A DNA stretch of 64,000 nt from Bacillota bacterium (GTDB taxonomy: Bacteria; Bacillota; Clostridia; Oscillospirales; Oscillospiraceae): positions 6,995-70,994 of the forward strand of contig JAEWRY010000004.1 in the NCBI GenBank assembly GCA_023459875.1, in the 5' to 3' direction. This document shows positions 7,962 through 16,773 of the stretch, in pieces. The translations under genes and the position numbers were made by a program. Every line of letters starts with the position of its first letter. Position 1 is the first letter of the stretch. Below the pieces are notes generated by a model that did not search any database, was not told the DNA's origin, and was given only the letters and a program-made list of their open reading frames with translations.

Positions 7962-9935
7962 TCACCTCTGTGTTTTTTCGGCGGGCGGAGCTGATCCGTC
8001 CGTTTCGATATCTTTTTGCGTCCCGCCTTGCGGCGGCTTTACCTGTTTTTTCGCCGGATTTCTGCGGGTACAGCGGAAGATGGCGGCGGCGAGGGGTGGC
8101 AGGTCGATCTCCATGGATTGGTCCATTCCGTGGCAGGGCACGGGCTGCGACGAAAGAGGGCCGGGATTGAGAAATCCGCCGCCGCCGAAAGCCGGGTCAT
8201 CGGTATTAAAGAGCTCCCTGTACTCTCCGGCGAAGGGCAGTCCCAGCCGGTAGCCCTTGCGGTGGACCGGTGAAAAGTTGCAGATTACCGCCAGGGAATT
8301 TCCCGCCGTGTCCATTCGCAGGAAGGCGGCCGTGTTGCCGTTTTTGTCGTCGCTGCACAGCCACCGAAAGCCCTTCCAGTCGAAGTCCTCCTCCCACAGC
8401 TCGGAGTGTTCCAGGTAGAAGGCCCCCGCCGCCTGGAAGAAGGTCTGCAGCTGCCGGTGAGGCTCCCGTTCCAGCAGGTGCCAGTCCAGGGACTGCTCAA
8501 AATTCCACTCTGCCTCCTGGCCGAATTCTGAGCCCATGAAGAGCAGCTTTTTCCCCGGATGGGTCATCATATAGGTGTAGAACACCCGCACGCCGGCGTA
8601 TTTTTCCCGCTCGCTTCCCGGCATCTTGCCGATGAGGGAGCCTTTCATGTACACAACCTCGTCGTGGGAGAGGGGGAGCACGAAGTTCTCAGAAAAGGCG
8701 TACATCAGGGAGAAAGTGATGTCATTGTGGTTAAACTGCCGGAAATAGGCGTCCAGCTTCATATAGTGGCAGAGGTCGTTCATCCAGCCCATGTTCCACT
8801 TGAGGTTGAAGCCAAGCCCGCCCACGTCGGTGGGGCGGGTCACCAGAGGCCAGGAGGTGGATTCCTCCGCAATCATCAGTACGTCCGGGTGGTCGGCAAA
8901 AACCGCCTCGTTGAGCCCCTTGAGAAAGTCCGCCGCCTCCAGGTTTTCCCTTCCGCCCAGGCGGTTGGGGACCCACGCGCCGTTTTCCCGCCCGTAGTCC
9001 AGGTAGAGCATGGAGGCTACCGCGTCTACCCGGAGTCCGTCGATGTGGTACTCCTCCAGCCAGAAGAGGGCGGACGAGCGCAAAAAGGCGCGCACCTCCT
9101 CCTTTCCGTAGTCGAAGACTTTGGTTCCCCAGCTCAGATGCTCTCCCTTGCGGGGGTCGGCGTACTCATAACAGGGCCCGCCGTCAAACTCAAAGAGGCC
9201 GAAGGCGTCCCGGGGGAAATGGGCCGGTACCCAGTCCAGGATCACCCCGATGCCCGAGCGATGGAGCTGATCGACCAGATACATAAAGTCGTGGGGGGTG
9301 CCGAAGCGGCTGGTAGCGGCGAAATAGCCGGTGCACTGGTACCCCCAGGAGGCGTCCAGCGGGTGCTCGGTCACGGGCAAGAGCTCCACGTGGGTAAAGC
9401 CCATTTTTTTTATATATGGCACAAGCCACTTGGTTATGTCACGGTAACTGAGCATTTCTCCGTCCCCGGTGCGCCGCCAGGAGCCCAGATGGAGCTCATA
9501 GATGTTGAGGGGCCGATGATAAACCGGGTTTTTGGAGCGGTAGCGGAGCCAGTTTTCGTCCCCCCAGGAATATCCGGAGAGGTCATAGAGCTTGGACGCG
9601 GTGCCGGGACGGGTCTCCGCGTGGAAGGCATAGGGGTCGGCCTTGAGAAGAAGCCTGCCGTCCTTTGTCGCAATCGCGAATTTATAATTTTCGTAACGCT
9701 CCAGACCGGGAAGGAAGCCGGACCAAAGACCGCCCGCTTCTTTTTGCAGCGGCGCGTTTCGTTCGTCCCAGCCGTTAAAATCGCCGACCACCGACACCCC
9801 GGCGGCCGCCGGGGCCCACACCGCGAAGCCGTAGCCGGGTACGCCGTCCCTCTCTTCAATATGCGCCCCCATGTGATGCCAGGCACGCAAGGTCTCAGAG
9901 CCGATCTTCTCCCTGGTCTTCTCTTCCTCTTCCAT
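7962..9935 (-). CDS. glgB: 1,4-alpha-glucan branching enzyme
   Basis: Introduces alpha-1,6 branches into glycogen; GH13 family. It has 657 residues, in order an N-terminal CBM48-like beta-sandwich (about 15-110), the catalytic barrel and a C-terminal beta domain. Barrel motifs are DWVPAHFPRDAFGL, the nucleophile region GLRVDAVASMLY, the acid/base glutamate in LMIAEESTSWP, and the third acidic site LSHDEVV. The ATG at 9935 follows AAAGGAGG. First gene of the glg operon. The C-terminal tail past residue 630 is lysine/proline-rich and probably disordered. Confidence 0.95.
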   Translation of the reverse strand: MEEEEKTREKIGSETLRAWHHMGAHIEERDGVPGYGFAVWAPAAAGVSVVGDFNGWDERNAPLQKEAGGLWSGFLPGLERYENYKFAIATKDGRLLLKADPYAFHAETRPGTASKLYDLSGYSWGDENWLRYRSKNPVYHRPLNIYELHLGSWRRTGDGEMLSYRDITKWLVPYIKKMGFTHVELLPVTEHPLDASWGYQCTGYFAATSRFGTPHDFMYLVDQLHRSGIGVILDWVPAHFPRDAFGLFEFDGGPCYEYADPRKGEHLSWGTKVFDYGKEEVRAFLRSSALFWLEEYHIDGLRVDAVASMLYLDYGRENGAWVPNRLGGRENLEAADFLKGLNEAVFADHPDVLMIAEESTSWPLVTRPTDVGGLGFNLKWNMGWMNDLCHYMKLDAYFRQFNHNDITFSLMYAFSENFVLPLSHDEVVYMKGSLIGKMPGSEREKYAGVRVFYTYMMTHPGKKLLFMGSEFGQEAEWNFEQSLDWHLLEREPHRQLQTFFQAAGAFYLEHSELWEEDFDWKGFRWLCSDDKNGNTAAFLRMDTAGNSLAVICNFSPVHRKGYRLGLPFAGEYRELFNTDDPAFGGGGFLNPGPLSSQPVPCHGMDQSMEIDLPPLAAAIFRCTRRNPAKKQVKPPQGGTQKDIETDGSAPPAEKTQR

Positions 9936-10017
9936 CGGCTCCTCCTTTCAAATTCACAAATTTAGTCTGTAGAATGTGCTGAGAATTGATTCGTTATAAA
10001 GGGACATCTTTGTATAA

Positions 10018-10046
10018 AGTATGCAACTAATTTCCGCCGCAGTCAA
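10018..10046 (-). promoter_or_regulatory. Possible sigma-A promoter of the glg operon
   Basis: Minus-strand -35 TTGACT (10041-10046) and -10 CATACT (10018-10023) with 17-bp spacing, about 85 nt upstream of glgB. The -10 is weak, so this is tentative. The rest of the 200-bp gap holds only the terminator at 10107-10130. Confidence 0.4.
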
Positions 10047-10106
10047 GATGTAGGTAAGCTTGGACAACAAATATGTCAGCAAAAGACGGAGGATAATAAA
10101 GCAACG

Positions 10107-10130
10107 CACAGGGGTGACAACACCCCTGTG
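10107..10130 (-). terminator. Hairpin after the XRE regulator
   Basis: Perfect 10-bp stem (CACAGGGGTG, 10107-10116, with 10121-10130) and a 4-nt loop, just past the regulator stop. The T-tract is weak (GCGTTGCTTT on the minus strand). Confidence 0.65.
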
Positions 10131-10138
10131 TGTTCTGT

Positions 10139-10735
10139 TTACTCTTTTTTATTTTGATTTTTCCTTTGGAAACTCTTTTCAAGATTGTCAAAGGCCCGCA
10201 TGAATTCTTCCCGCTGTTCCTTCCAGCCTTCCTCGCCCAACCGGAAAATCGCCTGGCCCAAAGTGATGGCGAGTTCGGAAGCCAGCGCGGAGGAATAATA
10301 CATGCCCTCCTGGTTGTAATATTGGGCTGTTTCCGCCAGCTCCCTCGCGGCGGCGGCATCTCCCCGGATGAGCGCCTGTCCGGCGGCTTCGGCTCCGGCT
10401 CTGGCGTGGAGCAGATACCCCTCGTCGGTGGTGCCCGCCGTCTTGTCGTTCTCCAAAAGAGCCAGGCAGTCTTCCCAGCGTTCTTCCCGGAAGGCGGCCC
10501 GGGCCTCGTCCAGGCCGTCGGGAGAAGAACCGTCGGAAATCTGCGCGTCATCCAGAAAATAACCCGTGGGAAGTCCCAGGCTCCCCGCCAGAAATTCCAG
10601 CGTCCGCACTGACGGGGTCGCGCTGTCGTTTTCGACCTTTGAGAGCATGTTGCGGGTGATGATATCCCCCACCAGCTCCTTCTGGGTCATACCGAGAGAA
10701 AGCCGCGCCGCTTTGATTTTCTGCCCAAGCGTCAT
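10139..10735 (-). CDS. XRE-family regulator with helical C-terminal domain
   Basis: A 198-residue DNA-binding regulator. Residues 1-60 form a Cro/CI-type helix-turn-helix (LGQKIKAARLSLGMTQ, then ELVGDIITRNMLSKVEN, SVRTLEFLAGSLGLP). The remainder is a run of alanine-rich amphipathic helices resembling a TPR fold, ending in a lysine-rich tail. The start is the ATG at 10735 with GGGGAG upstream. It has its own promoter and a terminator separating it from the co-oriented glg operon. Control of glg is possible from position only; nothing in the sequence proves the target. Confidence 0.8.
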   Translation of the reverse strand: MTLGQKIKAARLSLGMTQKELVGDIITRNMLSKVENDSATPSVRTLEFLAGSLGLPTGYFLDDAQISDGSSPDGLDEARAAFREERWEDCLALLENDKTAGTTDEGYLLHARAGAEAAGQALIRGDAAAARELAETAQYYNQEGMYYSSALASELAITLGQAIFRLGEEGWKEQREEFMRAFDNLEKSFQRKNQNKKE

Positions 10736-10771
10736 AGCGTTTCTCCCCTTCGCGTAACTGTAATTTACTAT

Positions 10772-10800
10772 ATTATACCATGGAGAAGCGCTCTTTGCAA
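10772..10800 (-). promoter_or_regulatory. Sigma-A promoter of the XRE regulator
   Basis: Minus-strand -35 TTGCAA (10795-10800), 17-bp spacer and -10 TATAAT (10772-10777), upstream of the start at 10735. Confidence 0.8.
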
Positions 10801-10815
10801 GGTGCGGGGGCACTT

Positions 10816-11943
10816 TTAGCTCATAAAGAGAATGCGCATGAATTTCCCGAAAATGCCGGGAATAGTGATGCGGCCCACCGCTTCGCCGGCCACCACTGGG
10901 ATAATCTCGCGCACTTCACCCTTCACCGTGACCGTCATTTCCCCGAGAACCTGACCCGCTTCCACGGGGGCCTCCACGTTTTCACAGAGCTGGATCGAGG
11001 ATTTTACGTCGTTCGCGTCGCTTTTATCCACCAGAATACGGCTGGATTTTGTGAGGATAGGCTGCACGTATTCCCGCTCGCCCAGCAGCACCTCCACGGG
11101 GGGGAGCGCCCGGTCGGGAAATACGTCCAGAAGGGAGTAATTCGCAAAGCCGAAGTTCAAGAGGGCCTTGGCGCTCTCAAACCGTTTTTCCGAGGAGGCC
11201 GACTTCATGATTACCGCGATGAGCTCCATGCCGCCTCGTTTTGCGGAAGCGGAAAGGCAGTAAAGGGCGCTGTCGGTAGAACCGGTTTTGAGCCCGGTGG
11301 TCCCCTCGTAGAACCGAACCAGTTTGTTGGTGTTGGAGAGCTTGAATTCGCCGCCCCGGATGCTGTCCATCCATATTGTGGTATATTTCGTGATGTCGGG
11401 AAATCCTAACAGCGCGCGGCTCATGAGCGCGATGTCGTAGGCCGAAGTGAGATGTCCTGCTGCGGGCAAGCCCGTACAGTTCATAAAGGTGGTGTCCGCC
11501 ATCCCCAGCTCGGCGGCTCTCTCGTTCATCTTTGCCACAAAGCCCGATTCGCTGCCGTAGATATGTTCGGCCAAAGCCACTGCGGCATCGTTGGCGGAGA
11601 CCACCGCCACGCACTTGAGCATCTCGTCGACGGTCATCTGCTCGCCTTCCTTGAGCCAGACCTGAGATCCACCCATGGACGCAGCATTTGCCGATACGGT
11701 CACCTTGTCGTTCAGGGCGATACGTCCTTCGCCCAAAGCTTCCATTACCAGCAGCAGAGTCATGACCTTGGTTACGCTGGCGGGTTCCATTTTCGCGTGG
11801 GCATTTTCTTCAAAAAGAACCTGTCCCGTCTCCTTCTCCATGAGCAGGGCGGAACCCGCCTGCACAGCGGGGGCGCCCGACACGGCGGCGGCGGGTAAAA
11901 TCAGGCAGGACACGGCCAAAGCGGCCGCAATAATTCGTTTCAT
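10816..11943 (-). CDS. dacF: D-alanyl-D-alanine carboxypeptidase (DacF/PBP5-like)
   Basis: Removes the terminal D-alanine from peptidoglycan stem peptides outside the membrane. It has 375 residues with an N-terminal signal peptide (about 1-24) and all three penicillin-binding motifs: SVTK (nucleophile Ser56, Lys59), SAN at 116-118 and KTG at 219-221. A PBP5-type C-terminal beta domain follows. The ATG at 11943 follows TGGAGGAA. Of the B. subtilis paralogues dacF is sporulation-linked and dacA vegetative; the sequence alone does not settle which this matches, so the symbol is tentative. It is divergent from the LTA-synthase-like gene. Confidence 0.9.
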   Translation of the reverse strand: MKRIIAAALAVSCLILPAAAVSGAPAVQAGSALLMEKETGQVLFEENAHAKMEPASVTKVMTLLLVMEALGEGRIALNDKVTVSANAASMGGSQVWLKEGEQMTVDEMLKCVAVVSANDAAVALAEHIYGSESGFVAKMNERAAELGMADTTFMNCTGLPAAGHLTSAYDIALMSRALLGFPDITKYTTIWMDSIRGGEFKLSNTNKLVRFYEGTTGLKTGSTDSALYCLSASAKRGGMELIAVIMKSASSEKRFESAKALLNFGFANYSLLDVFPDRALPPVEVLLGEREYVQPILTKSSRILVDKSDANDVKSSIQLCENVEAPVEAGQVLGEMTVTVKGEVREIIPVVAGEAVGRITIPGIFGKFMRILFMS

Positions 11944-12040
11944 GGCGCTCGTTCCTCCATATTTTATACTGATAGAAAGGATATGGAGATATGACCGCTT
12001 CTATCCTGCCATCTATATCCATCAAACTCAAATAATCTGA

Positions 12041-12069
12041 TTGCAACTGGGAATTTTTTCTGATACACT
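12041..12069 (+). promoter_or_regulatory. Sigma-A promoter of the LTA-synthase-like gene
   Basis: -35 TTGCAA (12041-12046), 17-bp spacer, -10 TACACT (12064-12069); the start codon lies 30 nt downstream after GAGGTGA. Confidence 0.65.
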
Positions 12070-12098
12070 TATTTCGCTTTGTGAGGTGACCTGAATAT

Positions 12099-14084
12099 AT
12101 GGGTTATATCCCCCACCATATGAGACGACAGGAAAAACCCTTTTCCCGTCTCATTCCTTTTTTTGCTTTTTTCCCGCTCTCCCTGTTTTGGATGGAATGC
12201 GTCGTTAAGGTCTATTGTTTCGGCGTACTGTTCGACAAAGGGCTTCTCTTCGCCTTTCTCTTTTCCCTGTCCATCGGTTTGCTTGGGGCTTTTCTGGGCA
12301 GCCTCTGGGGTGAGGGCGGCAACCGCGCGGTATCCATCCTGCTCACCGCCGCAGGCACGGTCTGGTATATGGCCCAGACGGTTTACTTCACCATATTCCG
12401 CACCTTTCTCTCCCTGAGTTCGGTGGAGATGGCGGGCGCCGTTCTGCAGTTCTGGCGGACGATTTTGACCGGAATAAGCGGCGCGTCTTTTCCCCTCCTC
12501 CTGCTGGCGCTTCCGCTGATTCTTCTGTGCGTATTCGGCCGCCGCTTTACCCCGGATACCCGGCTCCGCTGGCAGGTGATGGTCTCTCTTCTCGGCGGAG
12601 CCGTCGTCTTTCACGCGGCGGCGGTTGCCCTGGTTCTGAGCTCCACCGCGGGGATCATGTCCCCCAAAGTGCTCTACCAGGAGAGCTTTGTCCCGGACCT
12701 CTCGGTCGCTACCTTCGGAGTCGCCACCACGCTTCAGTTGGATGCCAAACAGCTTTTTTTCGGCGAAGAGAACCTCTCCGAAGAGGAAACTCCCGACGCG
12801 AGCCCCGAGGCGACGCCCACTCCAACCGAGACGGTTTATAAGCCCAATATTCTGGATATCGACTTCGGCGCCCTCATGGCGGGGACCACGAACAAGACTT
12901 TGCTCGCCATGCACAAATATTTCAGCGAGCGGGAGCCGACCTATCAAAACAAATACACGGGGATGTTCAAGGGCAAGAATCTCATTTTCCTCACTGCCGA
13001 GGGTTTTTCCTCCTACGCGGTAAACAAGGAGCTCACCCCGACGCTCTACAAGCTGGCGAACACCGGCTTTGTCTTTACCAATTTCTACAATCCTCTGTGG
13101 TGGGTCTCCACCTGCGACGGGGAATATGTCGCTTGCACCGGCCTCATTCCCAAGGGCGGGGTGCGGTCCTTCAAGCTTTCCGGGTACAACAGCATGCCCT
13201 TCTGCATGGGAAACCAGTTCCGGGCGCTGGGGTATCCCACCTATGCTTACCACGACCATACCTACGATTATTATAACCGTGACATCTCCCATCCCAACAT
13301 GGGCTATATTTACAAAGGCCTCGGCAACGGACTGGTGCTGAAGAAAACCTGGCCCGAGTCCGACCTGGAGATGATGCAGGTCACCATCCCGGAGTATATG
13401 AACGATTCGCCTTTCCACACCTATTACATGACCGTCAGCGGCCATATGAATTACAGTTTCCTCGGCAACTCCATGTCGTACAAGCATAAGGACCAGGTGG
13501 CAAATCTCGATATGAGCGAAACAGCGCGGGCCTACATCGCCTGCAACATCGAACTGGACGATGCGCTGGAGTACCTCCTTGACGAGCTGGAGAAGGCCGG
13601 AGAGCTTGAAAACACCGTGATCTGCCTTTCCGCCGACCACTATCCCTACAGTATGGAGAAATCGGCACTCAACGAGCTGGCCGGGCATGAGGTGGAGCAA
13701 AATTTTGAGACCTATAAAAGCACCCTGATCCTCTGGTCGGGGGACATGAAGGAGCCCATCGTCATCGACAAGCCCTGCGAAAGCCTGGACATCATCGCCA
13801 CTCTTTCCAATCTTTTCGGCCTTCCCTATGACTCCCGTTTGATTATGGGACAGGATATCCTTTCCGACACCCCCGGTCTGGTGGTGTTTTCCAACCGCAG
13901 CTTCATTACCGAGCTTGGCCGCTATGACTCCACCACGGACACCTTTACCCCGAATCCCGGCGCCGTCGTCCCCGACGGATACGCCCTCACGGTCATCAAG
14001 CAGGTAAAGAGCCTTTTTGATTACTCTGCCAAGATCCTGGAAAACGATTACTACGCGAAGGTGGGCCTTACCGTCAAGCATTGA
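12099..14084 (+). CDS. LTA synthase-family membrane sulfatase/phosphoglycerol transferase
   Basis: A 661-residue polytopic protein of the LtaS/sulfatase family, which adds phosphoglycerol or similar units to envelope polymers on the outer face. About five membrane helices span residues 18-190, then a linker and an extracellular sulfatase domain. Family marks are NLIFLTAEGFSSYAVN and LTPTLYKLANTGFVFTNFYNP. VSTCDGEY aligns by position with the catalytic threonine segment of LtaS (here about Thr338), and VICLSADHYPY holds C-terminal metal ligands. The catalytic motif differs from the usual form, so the transferred group is uncertain. A 689-residue antisense reading frame covers it and is a shadow. 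Confidence 0.85.
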   Translation: MGYIPHHMRRQEKPFSRLIPFFAFFPLSLFWMECVVKVYCFGVLFDKGLLFAFLFSLSIGLLGAFLGSLWGEGGNRAVSILLTAAGTVWYMAQTVYFTIFRTFLSLSSVEMAGAVLQFWRTILTGISGASFPLLLLALPLILLCVFGRRFTPDTRLRWQVMVSLLGGAVVFHAAAVALVLSSTAGIMSPKVLYQESFVPDLSVATFGVATTLQLDAKQLFFGEENLSEEETPDASPEATPTPTETVYKPNILDIDFGALMAGTTNKTLLAMHKYFSEREPTYQNKYTGMFKGKNLIFLTAEGFSSYAVNKELTPTLYKLANTGFVFTNFYNPLWWVSTCDGEYVACTGLIPKGGVRSFKLSGYNSMPFCMGNQFRALGYPTYAYHDHTYDYYNRDISHPNMGYIYKGLGNGLVLKKTWPESDLEMMQVTIPEYMNDSPFHTYYMTVSGHMNYSFLGNSMSYKHKDQVANLDMSETARAYIACNIELDDALEYLLDELEKAGELENTVICLSADHYPYSMEKSALNELAGHEVEQNFETYKSTLILWSGDMKEPIVIDKPCESLDIIATLSNLFGLPYDSRLIMGQDILSDTPGLVVFSNRSFITELGRYDSTTDTFTPNPGAVVPDGYALTVIKQVKSLFDYSAKILENDYYAKVGLTVKH

Positions 14085-14137
14085 CGCAAATGTAAAAGTA
14101 CGGGACGCAAACAGCTCCCGTTGGGCCCCAATTGCCA

Positions 14138-14177
14138 AAGTAACCCGGTTCGCGCAGCAGCGCGAACCGGGTTACTT
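14138..14177. terminator. Perfect 17-bp hairpin between convergent genes
   Basis: Arms 14138-14154 and 14161-14177 (AAGTAACCCGGTTCGCG and its complement) with a 6-nt loop. Neither side has a good T-tract, so intrinsic termination is likely but not certain. It serves the LTA-like gene and/or the convergent BrkB gene. Confidence 0.6.
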
Positions 14178-14243
14178 ATCGTATGTGGTGAAAATACGAA
14201 AAACCTATGCCTGTCATTTTGAGCAACCGGCTTACCGGAGGTA

Positions 14244-15122
14244 TTAATCCCCGGTTAATTTTTCCTTCCGGTGCCTCTTCCTTTTTCTAGTCGGCGCCCA
14301 CAGCTCTCGCCGAAAGAGCACGTAGTTGAACACGGTTCCCATGATAATGACGTTTCCGCACAGGTAAAGCCAAACCAGCAGAATCATCACCGATGCCAGC
14401 GAGCCGTAAATAAGAGAGTAGCGGGTGGAGACGCCCATAAACCAGGAGAAGAGGACGGATGCCGCCACCAGAATAACGGCGGAGAGAATCGCGCCCGGAA
14501 ACAGGGGCGGACGGGGACGCCCGGGAGGAAGAGTTACCTTAAAAAGAAGCAAGATGAAAAGAAAAACCAACCCCAGCAGGATGAGAAAACGCATCCAGAG
14601 CCAGGCGCCAATAAAAATATCCTTGTGCAAAAAGCCCTCCAGCATGTGAAAGAACCAGTTGCCTGTAAGCACGACCGCGATAGAGAGGTAAATCGTGATC
14701 AGCATGAGAACGGAAAAGACCAGACTGGCGACAAGCCGCCAGAGGCCGCCGTAATGCTCTCTTCCGTAGATTTCCTCCATGATACTCATGAGACTGCGGA
14801 CAGCGGCGGCAGCGGACAGGATAGTGGCCGAGATTCCTGCGTATAAGAGGGCGTTGGACTGGTGGGTGTTAATATATGTGATATAGTCCCCGACAAAATC
14901 CAGGCTTTCCTTGGGAATGAGATCGTCGATTGCGGCAAGCACCATATTGGGGTCCAGATTAAGTTTTCCGATAAAAGCGTTGATGCAGATAAGGATCGGG
15001 AAAAAGGTGAGGATGAGGAAGTAGGCCAGCTGAGCCGAGGCGCGGGAGACGTTTTTATCAAAATAAGTGAGCACAATACCCCGAACAAAGCGAACGGGTG
15101 AAGAATTCCACACCACCTTCAT
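14244..15122 (-). CDS. YihY/BrkB-family inner-membrane protein
   Basis: A 292-residue integral membrane protein of the YihY/BrkB (UPF0761) family, whose exact activity is not established. The N-terminal FDKNVSRASAQLAYFLILTFFPILI is typical, followed by about five further helices. PPGRPRPPLFPGAILSAV and the late WLYLCGNVIIMGTVFN are family marks. The tail is strongly basic (RKRKRHRKEK). The reading frame is open far upstream; the ATG at 15122 is chosen for its GAGGAGG and because homology begins there. Divergent from spoIIP with about 120 bp between. Confidence 0.88.
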   Translation of the reverse strand: MKVVWNSSPVRFVRGIVLTYFDKNVSRASAQLAYFLILTFFPILICINAFIGKLNLDPNMVLAAIDDLIPKESLDFVGDYITYINTHQSNALLYAGISATILSAAAAVRSLMSIMEEIYGREHYGGLWRLVASLVFSVLMLITIYLSIAVVLTGNWFFHMLEGFLHKDIFIGAWLWMRFLILLGLVFLFILLLFKVTLPPGRPRPPLFPGAILSAVILVAASVLFSWFMGVSTRYSLIYGSLASVMILLVWLYLCGNVIIMGTVFNYVLFRRELWAPTRKRKRHRKEKLTGD

Positions 15123-15192
15123 GGAACGCCTCCTCTCTGATGCAGATGTTACCATAAGTTGTAAATAAACGCAATACATAAGGGACAGGCCT

Positions 15193-15221
15193 TCATATCC
15201 CGGCCACCGCGCGCATAGGAT
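15193..15221 (+). promoter_or_regulatory. Possible sigma-E promoter of spoIIP
   Basis: TCATAT (15193-15198) and CATAGGAT (15214-15221) resemble the sigma-E -35 and -10 boxes at near-correct spacing. The implied start lies very close to the ribosome site, so this is speculative. Confidence 0.3.
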
Positions 15222-15240
15222 GGAGCAGGAGGGTGAAACC

Positions 15241-16419
15241 ATGAAACGAACGACAAAAAAAGCTGCGGCGAAATTCGCACGGCGGACAGCGGCTCTGTTC
15301 CTGGCAACCATCACAATCTGGACTCTCGCGCTCACCGCCGATATTGAGGCGGCGGGAGCCGTCCTGCGCTCTCTGGGAGAAAGTCCGGCCTTTGTGGCCG
15401 CCGTTCTTCGGGCGGAGCTGGGGGAACAGCCGGTGGGAACGGAAGGCTCGGTGGATAAACTCACCTTCTGGCAGCGGCTTGCCCTCAGCCAGGCGCCCAC
15501 CCTTTTGGCAGGGGAGAACGCGGTGGATGCAATCCGGAACGGGGACAGCATCCTGCTGCCTGAAAGTCCGGCGCCGGTGGAGCCGGACGATCCCGAGGAT
15601 ACCCATAAAATTCCCGGCGGGACGGTTAGCAGTGAGAATATCGTGGAGAAAACACTGATTCCGAACAGCACGGAGGGCTACGCATACGGCGAGGGGGTAT
15701 ATCTCTACAACCGTACCAAGCAGGCGGTGGATATCGCCGCCATGGCGTCTGCAAAAGTGAATATAGAGCTGGAGGCCGACGGACCGGAGATCCTGATTAT
15801 GCACACCCACGGCAGTGAAGCCTACGCCCAGGACAGCAGTAAGCCTTATAAGGAGACCGATACGGCCCGGACCACCGACGATAAATTTAACATGATAAGG
15901 GTGGGAGACGAGATGGCCACCGTATTTACGGAATTGGGCTTCTCCGTCCTCCACGACCGCAATCTCTACGATTACCCCCAATACAGCGGTTCCTATGACC
16001 GTTCCAAGGCCGCGGTGGAAAAATACCTGGCCCAGTACCCCACCATAAGAATCGTGCTGGACGTCCACAGAGATGCCCTGATCGGCAGCGACGGCACCGT
16101 CTACAAGGCGGTAAGCGCGGTAGACGGAAAGAAAGCCGCCCAGATTCTGCTGGTGGTAGGAAGCAACGACGGCGGCCTGGAGCATCCCAAATGGCGGGAA
16201 AACCTTACCCTGGCGGTCCAGATCCAGAGGAGCATGAATACTCTTTACCCCACGCTGGCAAGGCCGATTACCCTCCGGACCTCCCGGTTCAACCAGCAGC
16301 TTACCACCGGCTCGCTCCTTGTGGAGGTGGGCTGCCACGGCAACACCCTGGACGAGGCCCTGCTGGGAGCCGCCAGCTTCGCACGGGCGGCGGGACAGGT
16401 GCTGCTCAAAATGAAGTAG
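15241..16419 (+). CDS. spoIIP: Stage II sporulation protein P
   Basis: Peptidoglycan amidase/endopeptidase that acts with SpoIID and SpoIIM during engulfment in the mother cell. It has 392 residues: an N-terminal membrane anchor (about 18-40), a variable linker, then the SpoIIP catalytic domain with EILIMHTHGSEAYA (histidine), SKPYKETDTARTTD, VLDVHRDAL and the late VEVGCHGNTLDEA. The start is the ATG at 15241 after AGGAGGG; a frame-open ATG at 15220 lacks a ribosome site. It is firm evidence for an endospore former. It stands alone, without the gpr neighbour seen in B. subtilis. Confidence 0.92.
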   Translation: MKRTTKKAAAKFARRTAALFLATITIWTLALTADIEAAGAVLRSLGESPAFVAAVLRAELGEQPVGTEGSVDKLTFWQRLALSQAPTLLAGENAVDAIRNGDSILLPESPAPVEPDDPEDTHKIPGGTVSSENIVEKTLIPNSTEGYAYGEGVYLYNRTKQAVDIAAMASAKVNIELEADGPEILIMHTHGSEAYAQDSSKPYKETDTARTTDDKFNMIRVGDEMATVFTELGFSVLHDRNLYDYPQYSGSYDRSKAAVEKYLAQYPTIRIVLDVHRDALIGSDGTVYKAVSAVDGKKAAQILLVVGSNDGGLEHPKWRENLTLAVQIQRSMNTLYPTLARPITLRTSRFNQQLTTGSLLVEVGCHGNTLDEALLGAASFARAAGQVLLKMK

Positions 16420-16443
16420 CGTTTACCCCGTGCCGGATTGGCA

Positions 16444-16773
16444 TCAGATAAAAACCATCTGCACTAAAACCATATACAGCACGGTGCCTCCTCCGATGCT
16501 GATGAGGAGGTTGTGCTTCCATCTATGTACCGCCACCACAAAAAATGCGGCGATAAGCTCGGGTATGCCGTGGGGCGCAGTTAGGAAGGAAACCGATTTG
16601 AAACAGTAGACCACCAGCATGCCGATGACCGCGAAGGGAAGCACGGTTCCCAGATAGGAGACAAAGGGCGGAATTTCCTTTCCCGCCGGGAAGAGGAGAA
16701 AGGGGATTGCCCTGGTTGCCAGAGTGGTAAGGGCGATAACAAGCACGGTAAGGAGAATCTGAGGCATATTCAT
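16444..16773 (-). CDS. azlD: AzlD-type branched-chain amino acid exporter subunit
   Basis: Small subunit (109 residues, about four membrane helices) of the AzlCD exporter for branched-chain amino acids and analogues. The N-terminal LLTVLVIALTTLATRAIPFLLF is characteristic. The ATG at 16773 overlaps the azlC stop as ATGA, so translation is coupled. A longer upstream extension in the same frame is not protein-like. Confidence 0.88.
   Translation of the reverse strand: MNMPQILLTVLVIALTTLATRAIPFLLFPAGKEIPPFVSYLGTVLPFAVIGMLVVYCFKSVSFLTAPHGIPELIAAFFVVAVHRWKHNLLISIGGGTVLYMVLVQMVFI

Noticed and set aside
8559..9965. 468-residue plus-strand open frame opposite glgB
   Set aside because: Shadow of glgB, with all branching-enzyme motifs on the other strand.
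12069..14138. 689-residue minus-strand open frame across the LTA-synthase-like gene
   Set aside because: It mirrors the plus-strand gene, whose membrane helices and sulfatase motifs are clear. Its composition is antisense-like (His, Gly, Val rich) and no start signal is seen. High GC content makes such frames common.
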